From the NCBI RefSeq assembly GCF_040712315.1, contig NC_134023.1, positions 18,483,078 through 18,547,077 on the forward strand: 64,000 nucleotides of DNA, given 5' to 3'. This document shows, piece by piece, positions 25,383 through 37,254 of this stretch. The stretch comes from Castanea sativa (lineage: Eukaryota; Streptophyta; Magnoliopsida; Fagales; Fagaceae). Made by a program: the position numbers and the translations under genes. Position 1 is the first letter of the stretch. Each line of letters begins with the position of its first letter. The notes under the pieces were generated by a model, which saw nothing but the letters and a program-made list of their open reading frames with translations, did no database searches and was not told where the DNA came from.

Positions 25383-28300
25383 TGTTGATACTGTATTTTG
25401 TCCGCCCTCAATTTGCGTGCCAGACCCCGAAAAATCCAAAAAATATCATCTTCTCTCCATGGGGCCAAGAGAACATCTAGAATGATGTGGCGCAACCCAT
25501 TCGAACACCAAAGCACTCAAAGTGCCTCTTTCAGCCAAAATGACCAAAACGCCCCTAGTCAACCCTAGGTTCGCTGAAAGTCAAACAATGTCAAAATCCC
25601 CTCAAAATATCACTTCTCATAATTTTATATTAAACTCGAGCTTCTCGGAGATTTTTGGCAAGTTTGACCAAGTTTGACCCAAAGTTAACTCGTGGTGGGC
25701 CCTAAAAACCCTAATTTTGATCCGACTGTCAGAACGGGTTGAAACCAATACCATTGCAAAGATTATCAAATTCTCATTCCAACGACTACTCATGGGTCAA
25801 AATCAGAGTAAAAATGGTCGAGATATCACGAAAACCGGTTAACTCACCGATCGATGCACCGCTAACTTTCCGGAGCCATAACTTTTAACCTGATTGTTGG
25901 ATTTTTTAGTTCCATACCTTTTTAGAAATTGGAAGCCAAGATATTTCTAGGGGTGTCAAGATCAACCTCATTTGAGGAGCTTCACAGGTGGCGTCCCTTG
26001 AAGGGTCGTCGACAGCCCTACAAGGTGCGCCACCTCGTAAAGCATGCCAGGACTATAAAAGGCCCCAGGCACCTCTAGACCAAAAAAAGAGGAGACTTTC
26101 CTAGGTCCTTCTCTCTACCTGGAAGTGTTCTGCACATTTCCTCTCTCCTTCAAGCACATTTCTACTCACAAAAACACCCAAAAAACAAATCAAAGTCTCT
26201 TGATTCTTCTCTTCACTAGAAACACAAGGTATTGTTCTTATACCCAACCTTCTTTCCCTTGGTTCTACACCTTGGATTTGAGGTTTGAGGGGTATGGATG
26301 TAGATTTTTAGCTACTATCCATACCCCTTCTTCTTCAAAGCTTCATCTAACTTTTATCTTGCTCTTTTTGCCTTAATAGCATGATTTATTGCTTTATCTA
26401 GCATGATTCTTGCTTTATCTAGCATGATTCTTGCTTTATCTTGCTTTTAGCATGATTTTTTAGCTTATTTCCATATGCTTTCGTGTTTGTTCATGTGTTA
26501 GTTGCCTCTTCTACATGTTTTATGCTTTATGGCATGCTTTAGATGCTTAGATCTTTTCTTTCCCATGTACTAATGTTTGGGTCTACATGCTCACACGCTT
26601 GATATTATGTCTCCGGCTATGCCTTGCTTAGATCTACATGTTTGTATGCATGTTCTATGCTCCTATGCCTATGTCCATGTTGGTCACATGCTTGTATGCT
26701 TAGGTTTGCGTTCTCCCATGCCTTTATGTTTATATCTACTTGCTTAGATGTATATTCACATGCTTACATGCGCATTTCCATGCTTATGTGCGTAGATGGT
26801 ATATTTACAAGCTTAGATAGATGCGTTCTACATGCTTTATTCCATCTCTCATGTGCTTGCGTGCTTTATGCCTTGTTTATGTGCTTAGGCCTAAACTTTA
26901 TTTGGCATGCCATGTGCTAATGTAGCCCTTTTATTCCTTTTATCGCATTTTCTTGTGTTTTGGCTTAATGGTTCGGACCCGATCTAGACCCTATGGTCTT
27001 TGTCATCGTCCATGTACCATGGCCCATATCAAAAGGGTTTGGATCATTCCTATTTGCATGTCTATGCTTGCTTGCTTCTATGCTTTATGCTTGTGTTAGC
27101 CTTTCTAGTTCTAGGATTTGCCATGTTTGGTGCCCTCGGTGGGCTTGACCTTGTGTGGTTACATCCAAAACCCATGAGGCCTTGTTTGGATGTAACCATT
27201 TGGAAGGCATATCCGGATGCCAGGTTGCTCCGTGTGTACCCTTCCCTTTTCTGCTCCGCGCAATGCTATCCTTACCATGCTTGTTTGTGCCACCCGTTGG
27301 CTTTCTATGCATCTTTACATGCTTGCTTACATGTTCATGCATGAGTCTTGCTTGCTAATGTGTCATTCATACTTCAACACAATGAAGTCATGGACATCCG
27401 ATCCAAACCTACATTTGTCCCCCCATGAACACCATCTTTTGTTTGCCTTCTTTCTTGTTTGCTTGTTTGCTTGCTTCCTTGTTTGCTTGCCTTCTAGTTC
27501 GCTTGCTTATCTAGTTGCTTGTCATGTCTCCTGCCACATGCTATGCTTGCTTTGCTTGTATGCTTGTTTGCTTTATACCTATTGCGCATTATCTACGCAT
27601 CGCTTTCTTTCCATTGTTTGTCTGCTGGTTTCTTGTCTTTACCTTTGCATGTACACACGTGGAGCGAGGATGCATGGAGCTAGGGCATGGTCTCCTAAGC
27701 ACAAGCAAAAAGGGCACGGATGAAAGCATGTAGATATGAGCAAAGTGGCTATGTTCAGTAGATTTAGGGATCTAGCCTCTCTTATTTAGTTATGTACTCT
27801 TTTGAACCCCCTTCCTTCCTCCCTCCTTTCTCTCTTAGATTGGTTGTATTAGGTAAATCATGCCATGTACCATTCGTCCTCATCTCTAGAGTATGGCGAC
27901 CCCTGTTTACTTTCCTACACCTATATTTTGGGCCATGCTCTAGGGATGTAGGCATTTACTTTCCCGCTCTGTGTGTTTGCATTGTGCATGATGTATATAT
28001 ATATACCTACTCACCCCTTCCAATGTGATTGTCACAGCCCATGTCACCTAAGGCAAAGCGATGCCTAATTTCCATTGCGAAAGTAAGGTGATATGTCGCC
28101 GGATTTTCACCGTGGAAATCTAGTATTTTGCCCAAATGCCTTAGGAAAGCATAGATTGGGACCACACCCATTCAAAAGCCAAACCTCAAAGCCCCCATGC
28201 TTGCAAAGCCCCGAAAGCCAATGCCAAAATCATGTTTTTTACTGTCAATCTCCGAAAATTAAGGTTTTATCAAAACAAAGGACTGTCCTTGGACAAGCAT

Positions 28301-28706
28301 TGTAGGGTGCCTAACACCTTCCCCACACGTAACCAAACTTCCGGACTCAAGAATGAAGATTTTTTGCCATCCACATTAGATTAGGAAAAATTCCATTTTT
28401 CTTAGCCTAGGATTGGTAATAAAATCAACTAGAAACAGGTGACCAATCACACCTTAGAAAAATCCAATGATTGGTGGCGACTTCACGTACCTTTGGTAAT
28501 CACCTAAAATTTGGCCAAGATTCCTGCCACACCTCGAAAGGTAGACCTACCTTCCTCCCCCGAGAGAGAGAGAGCACCCAATGCTCCGCATGAACTACAC
28601 CATTATCGAGAGGGGCCCCCAACGGGCTCCGCGCTCACGGGAGCGTCGCCGCGGCAAGTGGTCGAACGAAGGCCCACAATTCTCCATTTTTGGCCGGGCA
28701 TCGACA
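25383..28706 (+). mobile_element. solo LTR A, 3.3 kb family (TSD AGGTG)
   Basis: This 3324-bp LTR runs from TGTTGATACTG to CATCGACA. It is flanked by AGGTG at 25378-25382 and 28707-28711. It matches solo LTR B in reverse orientation nearly end to end. A TATA box (TATAAAA) lies at 26054-26060, followed by a pyrimidine-rich leader-like region. The middle (26,400-27,600) is low-complexity, rich in GCTT and CATGCTT units, and produces long meaningless cysteine/leucine-rich ORFs. No gag or pol sequence is attached, so the parent family cannot be named from the window. Confidence 0.9.
26054..26060 (+). promoter_or_regulatory. TATA box of solo LTR A
   Basis: TATAAAA followed by GGCCCC sits about 670 bp inside the LTR. 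The same element occurs at the matching place in LTR B, so it is conserved between the copies. It would direct transcription rightwards. Confidence 0.65.
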
Positions 28707-28711
28707 AGGTG

Positions 28712-28988
28712 CTGGGGCTGAATGTTTCTAAATATTTTAGTTTTTTTTTTAAACGTTAAACTTAAGTACTATAGGTTTTCTAGAGATTTTATTTTGACAT
28801 AGGGGTAAATTTGGGACTTCAATTCGTTTTCTGGACTTCTGATAGCCTGTTGGGCTTGTGGGTTTAGTTGGATTATCTTACCTAAATGAATCCCACTAAA
28901 AAAAAAAAGCCCAAGCCAAAAGCATGTTTTGGTAGGATTAGTAGGATCTCATACAATCCTATGATCCTACACCATCCTACATACGATC
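28712..28988 (-). other. hAT 5' subterminal segment between the two solo LTRs
   Basis: These 277 bp are left between two insertions. The right end carries repeated ATCCTAC / TAGGATT motifs (28935-28993) like those near both hAT ends, which marks it as hAT subterminal DNA rather than part of either LTR. Confidence 0.7.
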
Positions 28989-28993
28989 CTACC

Positions 28994-31900
28994 TGTCGAC
29001 GCCCGGGCCTTGAACGGCTGGAAAACCGTCGTCGGGACTTCATTCGACCCGTGGCGACTCTCTCGTGCATGTGGGGCCCGTTGAAGGCCCCTCTCGATGA
29101 TGGTGTGGTTTGCGCGATGCTTCAGGTGCTCTCTCTCTCGGGGGAGGAAGGTAGGTCTACCTTTGGAGGTGTGGCAGGAATCTTGGCCAAATTTTATGTG
29201 ATTACCAAAGGTAAGTGAAGTCGCCACCAATCATTGGGTTTTTCTAAGGTGTGATTGGTGACCTGTTTCTAGTTGATTTTATTACCAATCCTAGGCTAAG
29301 AAAAATGGCATTTATTTTTAATCTAATGTGGATGGAAAAAAATCTTGATTCTTGAGTCCGGAATTTTGGTTACATGTGGGGAAGGTGTTAGGCACCCTAC
29401 AATGCTTGTCCAAGGACAGTCCTTTATTTTGATGACAATCACATTGGAAGGTGACATGGGCTGTGACAATCACATTGGTTACGTGTGGGAAAAATGGTAA
29501 AAAATATGATTTTGGCATTAGCTTTCGGGGTTTGCATGCATGGGGGCTTTGAGGTTTGGCTTTTGAATGGGTGTAGTCCCAATCTATGCTTTCCTAAGGC
29601 ATTCAGGCAAAGTACCAGATTTTCACGGCGAAAATCCGACGACATATCACCTTACTTTCATGGCAGAAATTAGGCATCGCTTTACCTAAGGTGACATGGA
29701 TTGTGACAATCACACCGAAAGAGGCGAGCAAGTATATATATACATACATCATGCACAATACAAGCACACAGAGCAGGAAAGTAAATGCCTACATCCCTAG
29801 AGCATGGCCCAAAATATAGGTGCAGGAAAGTAAACAGGGGTCACCATACTCTAGAGATGAGGATGAATGGTACATGGCATGATATAACTAATACAACTCA
29901 TCTAAGAGAGAAAGGAGGGAGGAAGGAAGGGGATTTAAAAGAGTACATAACCAAATGGGAAAGGCTAGACCCCTAAATCTACTGAACATAGCCGTTTGGC
30001 TTATGTACACATGCTCGCATCCTCACCCTTTTTGCGTGTGCCTAGGAGACTGTGCCCTGGCTCCATGCATCCTCACTCTATGTGTGTACATACAAAGGCA
30101 AAGAAAAGAAACCAGCAAACAAGCAATGGAAGGAAAAAGATGTAAAGAGCATGTGAAAGAGACATAAAGCAGATAAGCATGACAGACATGACAAGCATAG
30201 CATATGGTAGGAGATGACAAGCAACGAGATAAACAAACAAACAAGAAAGCAAGAAGACAAACAGGCAAGCAAGCAAACAAGAAAGAAGACAAACAAGCAA
30301 ACAAAAGCAAACAAAAGGTGGTGTCCGAGAGGGACAAATGTTGGTTTAGATCGAATGTCCATAACTTCATTATGTTGAAGTATGGATGACACACTAGCAA
30401 GCAAGACTCATTCATTAACATGCAAGCAAGTGTGTAAAGATGCATAGAAAGCCAACGGGTGGCACAAATAAGCATGGTAAGCATAGCATCGCATGGAGCG
30501 AAAAAGGAAAAGGTTCGCACAGAGCAACCCGGCATCCGGAGATGCCTCCCAAATGGTTACATCCAAACAAGGCCTTATGGGTGTCGGATGTTACCAAATA
30601 AGATCAAGCCCGTGAAGGGCGTCAAGCATGGCAAAGCTTAGAACAAGAGAGGCTAGCACTAGCATAAAGCATAGAAGCAAGCAAGCATAGACATGCAAAT
30701 AGGATTATCCAAACCCTTTGATGCGTGCCTTGGTGTATGGACGATGACAAAAATCATAGGGTCTAGATCGGGTCCTAACCATTAGGCCAAAACACAAGAA
30801 AATGCGATAAAAGGAACAAAAGGGCTACAATAGCACATGGCATGACAAACAAGGTCTAGGCCTAAGCACATAAACATGGCAAGAAGCACGCAAGCATATT
30901 GATCTAACATGGGAAAAAGCATAGAGCATATAGAGAAGAAGACCTAAGCACGCAAGCATGTGAAAACATAGATCTAAACATATAGGCATAGAAACATGCA
31001 TGTAAACATGTAGATCTAAACAAGGCATGGCCAAAAATGTGATATCAATCATGTGAAAAAAGAATCCAAACACATAAACATGTGAAGACAAGGATCTAAA
31101 CATATAGACATGTAAACATAGGCTTAAACACATGGGTCTATACTTGTGAGCATGGCATAAAGCATAAAAGCAAGCATAGGGACCCATAAATCTAGGCACA
31201 AGCATGGAGATAGGCATATAGACTAACATAGAACATGTAAATCAAGCCATAACACAGAAAGCATGGAAACTTGTAGATCCAGACACAAGCACCACATGGA
31301 AAAGGTAGATCCAAGCATAAGATATGGCATAAGGCATAAAAAGCAAGGAGATTTACGCTAGAAGCACAAATGAAGCAAGAAACATGATAAAGAAAGCAAT
31401 AAATCATGTTATTCAAGCAAAAAGAAAGGATAAAAAGCTTGATGAAGCTTTATAGGAAAAAGGATATGGATTGCAGCCAAAAAGCTAATCCATACCCCTA
31501 TACCTCAGATCTAAGGTATAGAACCAAGGAGAGGAAGATGGAGGGTATGAACACTACCTTGTATATTTGGAGAAGAGAGAAGAATCAAGAAGCTTTGATA
31601 TGTTTTTGTGATTTTTAGGGGAGAAATATGGTGAGAAAAGGGAGAAAAAAAATTCCCAGAAAGATGCCTAAACAGCTCCCAAAATGTCCCCCCTTCAATC
31701 TAAGTTGCCAGGAGCCTTTTATAGGTGCCCATGGTGTGCTAGCGGCCGTTATTGGTGCGCCAGGTTGGGCCCAACTGACATCAGCAATTTCGTCCTCATG
31801 CACTTTTTCATTTTTGTCTTCGGACACGCATTTGGAGGTTTTCTTGGACTCGGATTAAGGCAATATTGGTGTCCCTGGAAAGCTCTAGTTGTTTGATTTT

Positions 31901-32431
31901 CATAAAACTAAAGAAATTAAAATTCCAACAGTTGGATCAAAAGTTATGACTTTGGGAAATGTGCTGATGCGCTTTTCACGGTTTTCTCAATATCTCAACC
32001 GTTTTAACTCCGATTTTGACCCATGAATAGTCGTTGCACTGAGAGTTTGATTATTTTCATAATGGTGTTGGTCTCAACCTGTTTTGATGACTGGATCAAG
32101 ATTAGGGTATTTGGGGCCCATCGAGAGTCAACCCCGGGTCAAACTTGGTCAAAGTTGCTAAAAATCTCTAAGGAGCTCGGGTTTGATATAAAACCATGAA
32201 AAATGTTATGTTGTGAGGATTTTGACCTTGTTTGACCTTTGGTCAACTCAGGGTTAACTAGGGACATTTTGGTCATTTTAGCTAAAAAATGGACTTTGGG
32301 TGTTCCGATGTCCAAACGGGTTGTGCCATGTCATTCTAAATGTTCTCACGGCCACATGGAGAGAAACTAATTTTTTGGATTTTTTGGGGTTCGACACACA
32401 AATTGAGAGCAGACAAAATACAGTATCAACC
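28994..32431 (-). mobile_element. solo LTR B, same 3.3 kb family, inverted (TSD CTACC)
   Basis: This 3438-bp LTR is in the opposite orientation to LTR A, starting TGTCGACGCC and ending CAGTATCAACC on the plus strand. CTACC flanks it at 28989-28993 and 32432-32436. The final base is C where A is expected for the canonical CA end, a single substitution. It has its own TATA box (plus-strand CCTTTTATA at 31715-31723) and the same low-complexity core. The separate target duplication shows it inserted independently of LTR A. Confidence 0.9.
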
Positions 32432-32436
32432 CTACC

Positions 32437-32532
32437 ATTTTTGTGATCCCGCTACAATTCTAAACTTTTTGGTGAGGTGGGATCGTAAAATCGTGCGATC
32501 TTACGATCCAGATTGCAATTTTGACAACTAAG
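32437..32532 (-). repeat. hAT right terminal inverted repeat and subterminal motifs
   Basis: GGATCGTAAAATCG, GATCTTACGATCC and the terminal TTTTGACAACTAAG mirror the left end. The target duplication ACCATTAC follows. Confidence 0.8.
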
Positions 32533-32540
32533 ACCATTAC

Positions 32541-33569
32541 TCATGTGAATTTGTAATATAGGTTCCACGTCAACAAAGAAAAACTATGGAACAATTATAT
32601 TTTGATATGCTTTATTTAATGTAAAATATATATTAAGCAGTAATGTTGTCTTTACTAGTACATGTGAACTAATATCAAACAATTTTTGGACCTATAATTG
32701 TTGCTCATAGCCACTTGCTTTTGCTTGTAAACTCATGATTCCTTTGTAAGTTGAACATGAATAATGTGACTTTGATTGTTTAGTTTAAAATTGTCAATCT
32801 TCAAAGAAGCAATTGATTGGGTAATTTACAGTTATCTTCGGGACGAAAAAAAAATGGTATATTGCAAAGATGTTAAAGGAATGAGTATATTTTGGTGAGA
32901 GCTAGAAAATAAGAAAACTATACACTTCTTGATAAAATGGTTTAGAACACAATTTTGTTGAGTTTAAATCAATTTATGGAATAAAATATTTTTTTAGTCA
33001 TTAAGTTTTGTCATTGATAATTTTTTTTTATATTTAACCTCCCCCCCCCCCCCCTAGTGCATGTTCAAACTCATCGTGAAAATTAGTTTGTTCAATTATG
33101 TATTGCTAGTCTATCATTTTTTATGTAATTAGTTCAATTAGTTATCTTTGGTGTTATACTACTGTTAGGGACTAATGGAAACACAAATGTTGGAACAATT
33201 GAAGGAGATGGCCCTCAACCATGGAAACACAAATGTTGGAACAATTGAAGGAGATGGCCCTCAACCTACAAAGAAAGCATTGATCAACTAGTTTGTCAAT
33301 CCTTCCAAATAAATGATTAAATTAAAAAAAAAAAACAGTTTAGAGTTGATAAAAAATTACAATAGATTGAAATAATTATGAATGTATTTGTATATATACT
33401 CTTTTTTTTGTTCAATACATTTGTATATTGTATAGCCAATTATAGAGTTTTTGTATACTCATTAGAGTTTAAGAAGATTATAAGTTTCTCTTAAAAAGAA
33501 GATATGATAATTAATTATATATTTTTTCATAATCTAGGTGTGTATATTTACATATTACAGTATATAATT
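32541..33569. other. non-coding DNA with poly-C run and a 46-bp tandem duplication
   Basis: This is AT-rich sequence without a recognisable gene. It holds a run of about 15 C at 33042 and a 46-bp direct duplication (see separate entry). A possible short exon (33169-33290, after an AG acceptor) reads GNTNVGTIEGDGPQP. It could be a last exon of the interrupted MULE gene, but this is weak. Confidence 0.5.
33175..33266 (+). repeat. 46-bp tandem duplication
   Basis: Two exact copies lie head to tail (33175-33220 and 33221-33266), each starting ATGGAAACACAAATG and ending CCCTCAACC. The lack of differences implies a recent duplication. Confidence 0.95.
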
Positions 33570-33574
33570 ATATA

Positions 33575-34304
33575 TGATAGTGACGTTATTACAAGCTGAC
33601 GGCACATTAAGAAGCTGACGGAAATGCACGTATTACATACTGAATGCACGTTAAGAAGCTGACGGAAATACGCTATCCGTCAACTACTGTCATTGACACC
33701 TCTTTTGACATTCAAGGCCACACCCCTTACGTGACAACGTTAGGCTAAAGGGATCAAGATAGCGAAGTCAAGACTGACGGCCAAGGTGAGAAGGTCCTTA
33801 GCTAATGATATCTTTGGAGATGTACCTAGGCTGACGGCGGTATAGGAGGTGCACATTGGTTGACGACCTAGGCAGAAAAAAGCTGAAGGGGTAATCCAAC
33901 CTCCATTCTTAATCTATCTTGACTTCTACATACGTGAATATAAGGAAAGTTCTTTCGCTACACGTTTGGTCTTAGTCAAAAGGATCCCTATAAGGAAAAG
34001 AGCTCTATACGATATGCAAAGATCCGCGAATTGCTCTTCTAAAAGGAAAGTACTTCCTCGCCAAGGCGTTTATTTCGGCTCTACACCACTATATAAACCC
34101 CAAAAACCCTCATGACAAAAGGTACGCACAATTACCTCAACTCTGGCACTCTAGGGTTGTTTTAAAGGCTCTAACTTGATCATCGGAGGGTTTTTGGCCG
34201 GCACCACACCGGTGCTCTCTGTCGATCACCTACTTTCTCTTCGCAGGTGTTGCTTCAATCGGAGGAGTATTCGCAGCTTACTGGTGATTTCTTCGGCATC
34301 ATCA
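33575..34304 (+). mobile_element. Tat-type solo LTR (TSD ATATA)
   Basis: This 730-bp sequence starts TGATAGTGACG and ends GGCATCATCA, flanked by ATATA (33570-33574 and 34305-34309). The 3' quarter (CATCGGAGGGTTTTTGGCC, CACCACACCGGTG, TTACTGGTGATTTCTTCGG) parallels the LTR of the Tat element at 511. A TATATAA motif at about 34091 fits a promoter. GCTGACGG recurs about five times in the first half. No internal region remains. Confidence 0.87.
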
Positions 34305-34309
34305 ATATA

Positions 34310-35290
34310 TTTTTTTTTGATACACACATTATGTGGATTTTTGTAGAACCGTGTAGATTTGTGATTTGAGTTTATCTTGACACACTAGTCCCCCCCCCCC
34401 CCAACTAAAAGTTCTTGTCTCCGCCACTAGAAACATGCACGTGAATTAGTACCTACATCATTGAACTGCCCATCCTCATGCATCATGTCAATTCGCACTA
34501 CGCATGCGTATTTACTATCGCACCATATTTCATCCAATCTAACATATTTGACAATAATCACATGCTAGCAAAATTCAAGAACATGTTTAGATATACATGA
34601 ATAATTCAGTACACCTTTGTACTACTGTTCAACATGCGTCATGTCAACTCTCATTGAGTAAGCGTATTTACTACTATACTATGGTTGGCCCGTTCATATT
34701 CGACTACAAAATACCCTATATGCGAACAAATGACAAGAACATACAATAATGTCCACGTGAACAATTATGCATACTTTTGCACTGCACTTCATCAGTCCTT
34801 TACTGTTGCACTAAGTCTAGTCATATCAAACACATTCAACAAAAAACATATGCCAAAAAATGTTACTGTTGAACCAAGTCTTGTCCTATTAAATATAGTT
34901 GTACTATTCAATTATACATACTTTTGTAACTTTTTTTCTATTATATACTTTGCTACACATGAATTATGAGCACTTTTATGCTACCCTACATCAGTCCCTC
35001 ATGCATCATGTCAAGCCTCGTTAGCAAAGTTTTATTAAATATTGATACACGTGACTGACATTACCACATGCATAAATTCTACATTAATTTTTTCTATCAT
35101 TCATCATTCACCACGTCAACATCATGTACCAATTACTATTAAATGATCGAGCTTCACATAACCGACATTACCACATCTTTCAATTACCCAATTTTCACAA
35201 CTCCTATATATAGTTGTATATGCATGCCATTTGCATATACCATACTGGAAGTCACACATTGCAATGGCAATGCGCAATTAGCTACTATCC
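34310..35290. other. AT-rich DNA, no recognised gene
   Basis: This contains a run of C at 34389-34402 and several short phrases that recur loosely, such as TGCATCATGTCAA near 34480, 34630 and 34998. That suggests an old, decayed repeat. Short ORFs show no domain. Confidence 0.5.
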
Positions 35291-35299
35291 TTTTTTCCA

Positions 35300-35644
35300 G
35301 ATAACTATAGAAGAGAGAGAGATTCCAATGAGAGGAAATACTATGCGAGACTGAGGCAAGAATGGGAGTTTCGCATAAACAAGTCAAACACTCTACATAA
35401 TGATTTCATATTACTCGAACCACCTCTGGTGGACTGTGCCTTGCTTATAAAGCCAAGGTGGAACATGGAAAAATGTAGGCATGTAGTGGCAAGAATCCGG
35501 AAGGAGAACAATTTGATGTTGCTCCATCAATCCAAATATCATTTGCTACAACTTGTAGAAGAACTGGTTGCCTCAACCAACACGCAACTCACACCAACAA
35601 AACGTAACAATGTCCTCAACTACAACCCATATTTGTCAGAATGA
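35300..35644 (+). pseudogene. unrecognised coding-like remnant
   Basis: One open plus-strand frame of about 110 codons ends at TGA 35642. It is rich in charged residues (RKYYARLRQEWEFRINKS near 35345; PRWNMEKCRHVVARIRKEN near 35450) with plausible amphipathic helices. I do not recognise the family. There is no good start codon, so it is a fragment if it was ever coding. It lies in a transposon-rich stretch and may belong to an unidentified element. Confidence 0.3.
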
Positions 35645-36009
35645 AAATAACATTGCATTATCCTGAAGACAATTTCTGTGGATTGTGTATTATCTTTGTT
35701 TAAGTTAATGTCAATACCGTTAGTGTTCCAATAGGCACTAGATGCATATTGATGGTATCTTGTGTAAAAATATTTATGTTTTGTATATTATGCGTATAAT
35801 TCTATTGTCTACCTTCTAACCCTAAGTAGTCATTTAAGAATACAAATAACATGCACGTTTGTCCCAACAATAATAACATTTACATTATCTCCTCAAATGG
35901 ATACATAGTTCTACTACATAGTACTAATACAATAATAGTGACATACATAGTTCTAATACATAGTTAAGAAAACATAGTTATGCAACAACGTGCAATGGTT
36001 TCACAACAC

Positions 36010-36420
36010 GATTACTCTTCTTCTGACATCTCCATGTCTAAATGATAAATGTCTCCCGTAAGAAGTGATTGCATTTATCGTGATTGCTCATACAACTTAC
36101 ACTCCACTAATTCTTGAATCTCGAGTTGGATCCAATATTGATTAAGACATATCTTCATTCAATTATTTTCTTCTCTGTCTCTTGGCATCTAAGATGAAAG
36201 TCGGTGAGGTACTGGCAACTTACAACCGACCAACTCCTCATAAAACATCCCCAGTTCATAGATTAACCAAGCCTACTCCTGTCTCATGGTGTTATGAACT
36301 CATGCACTATTTCGTAGATTGGGATTAATTGGATAACTAAACTCATCTTCCAATACCCAACAACGACCCATTGCTGTGAACAAATTATGTGGCCTATAAA
36401 TTGAATAGTCCATTCCATAA
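36010..36420 (-). pseudogene. unrecognised coding-like remnant, minus strand
   Basis: Minus-strand translation from about 36420 gives MDYSIYRPHNLFTAMGRCW, then SYPINPNLRN, WLIYELGMFYEELVG and a glutamate-rich end near 36010. Several stops interrupt it. The composition looks protein-like rather than random. I cannot assign a family. A separate minus-strand stretch of 99 codons at 36830-37129 (SCFVEISDDAHVEINPN) has a similar look. Confidence 0.28.
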
Positions 36421-37254
36421 TAAGCCATTTACCTTGGCTACAATAACATCAAATGCATTATTAACAATGTGCATCACTTGTTGGTAAATAATGTAAAGCT
36501 ACATAAGATGGTACACGACTAAGACATTCATAAATTAATGTAGTAGTACACGCATTAAATTAAATGTTAACATTCACATGTGGTAAAGAACGCAAATATA
36601 TGACTAATTGTACCCTCATGCATAATGCGCAGCCTTGTGTCAATGAAAGACTGTTAAAGTAAGCTGTAATTATGTCGATATGATTGACTTAAAAGTGACG
36701 TGACATGACCACATACGAACTCATAACTACTGCGCACAAGCTGAAATATCACTATAACATTGGGAACATGGGTACTCCTATTCATATACTATTTTACCAG
36801 CTTGTATTGACATGACAAGACTTGACAACTCATATTTTATAATGATTGAACCATGAACTAAGGTTGTAAATACGCCACAATATTGAATGGTTTATTTCTA
36901 ACCCAACAACATCATAATAAGATATGAGTCGCAATGCCTCAAAATCAAATTGTACTCTAAGAAACAAGTTTGGATTTATTTCAACATGTGCATCATCAGA
37001 AATTTCAACAAAGCAACTACTATGGAGTGAAATGGGTTGGGAAAAAAAAAAGATTTCATTAATGTTCCTATATACTTGTACAAGAGTCTTAAGAACGTCA
37101 AACACATCATGGTTGACAAACCTACACAACTAAGTACAGATACCACCACAATAGAGTTCACCACAGAGAAACCACAGTGGTCAATGCTATACAAGGAAAT
37201 GTATGAGTTGGATGTGTAATATAGATGACACGGGTTAAGAGTTCCTAAGGCACG

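Larger units (their letters stand above)
13473..32532 (-). mobile_element. hAT transposon (Ac-like) carrying three nested LTR insertions
   Basis: The ends are inverted: CAAGGTTGTCAAAAT at 13473 and its near match ending TTTTGACAACTAAG at 32532. They are flanked by a near-perfect 8-bp duplication, ACCATTGC (13465-13472) and ACCATTAC (32533-32540). Both subterminal regions are rich in GGATCGT / GATCCTA motifs, as is usual for plant hAT elements. The transposase is on the minus strand (24970-22232). Removing the copia element, the two solo LTRs and their duplications leaves about 4.0 kb, a normal hAT size. A decayed copy of the same left end is present at 54213. Confidence 0.88.

Noticed and set aside
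26624..27730. Cysteine- and leucine-rich ORFs of up to 168 codons
   Set aside because: They come from low-complexity CATGCTT-type DNA inside a solo LTR, overlap in several frames, and have no domain.
28471..28500. Primer binding site after LTR A (TGGTGGCGACTTC resembles a tRNA-Arg type site)
   Set aside because: Homology between A and B and the target duplications place the LTR end at 28706, so this motif lies inside the LTR.
25383..32431. A single foldback or giant palindromic transposon
   Set aside because: Each arm has its own 5-bp target duplication (AGGTG, CTACC) and LTR-type termini, and the spacer has hAT subterminal motifs. Two solo LTRs explain it better.
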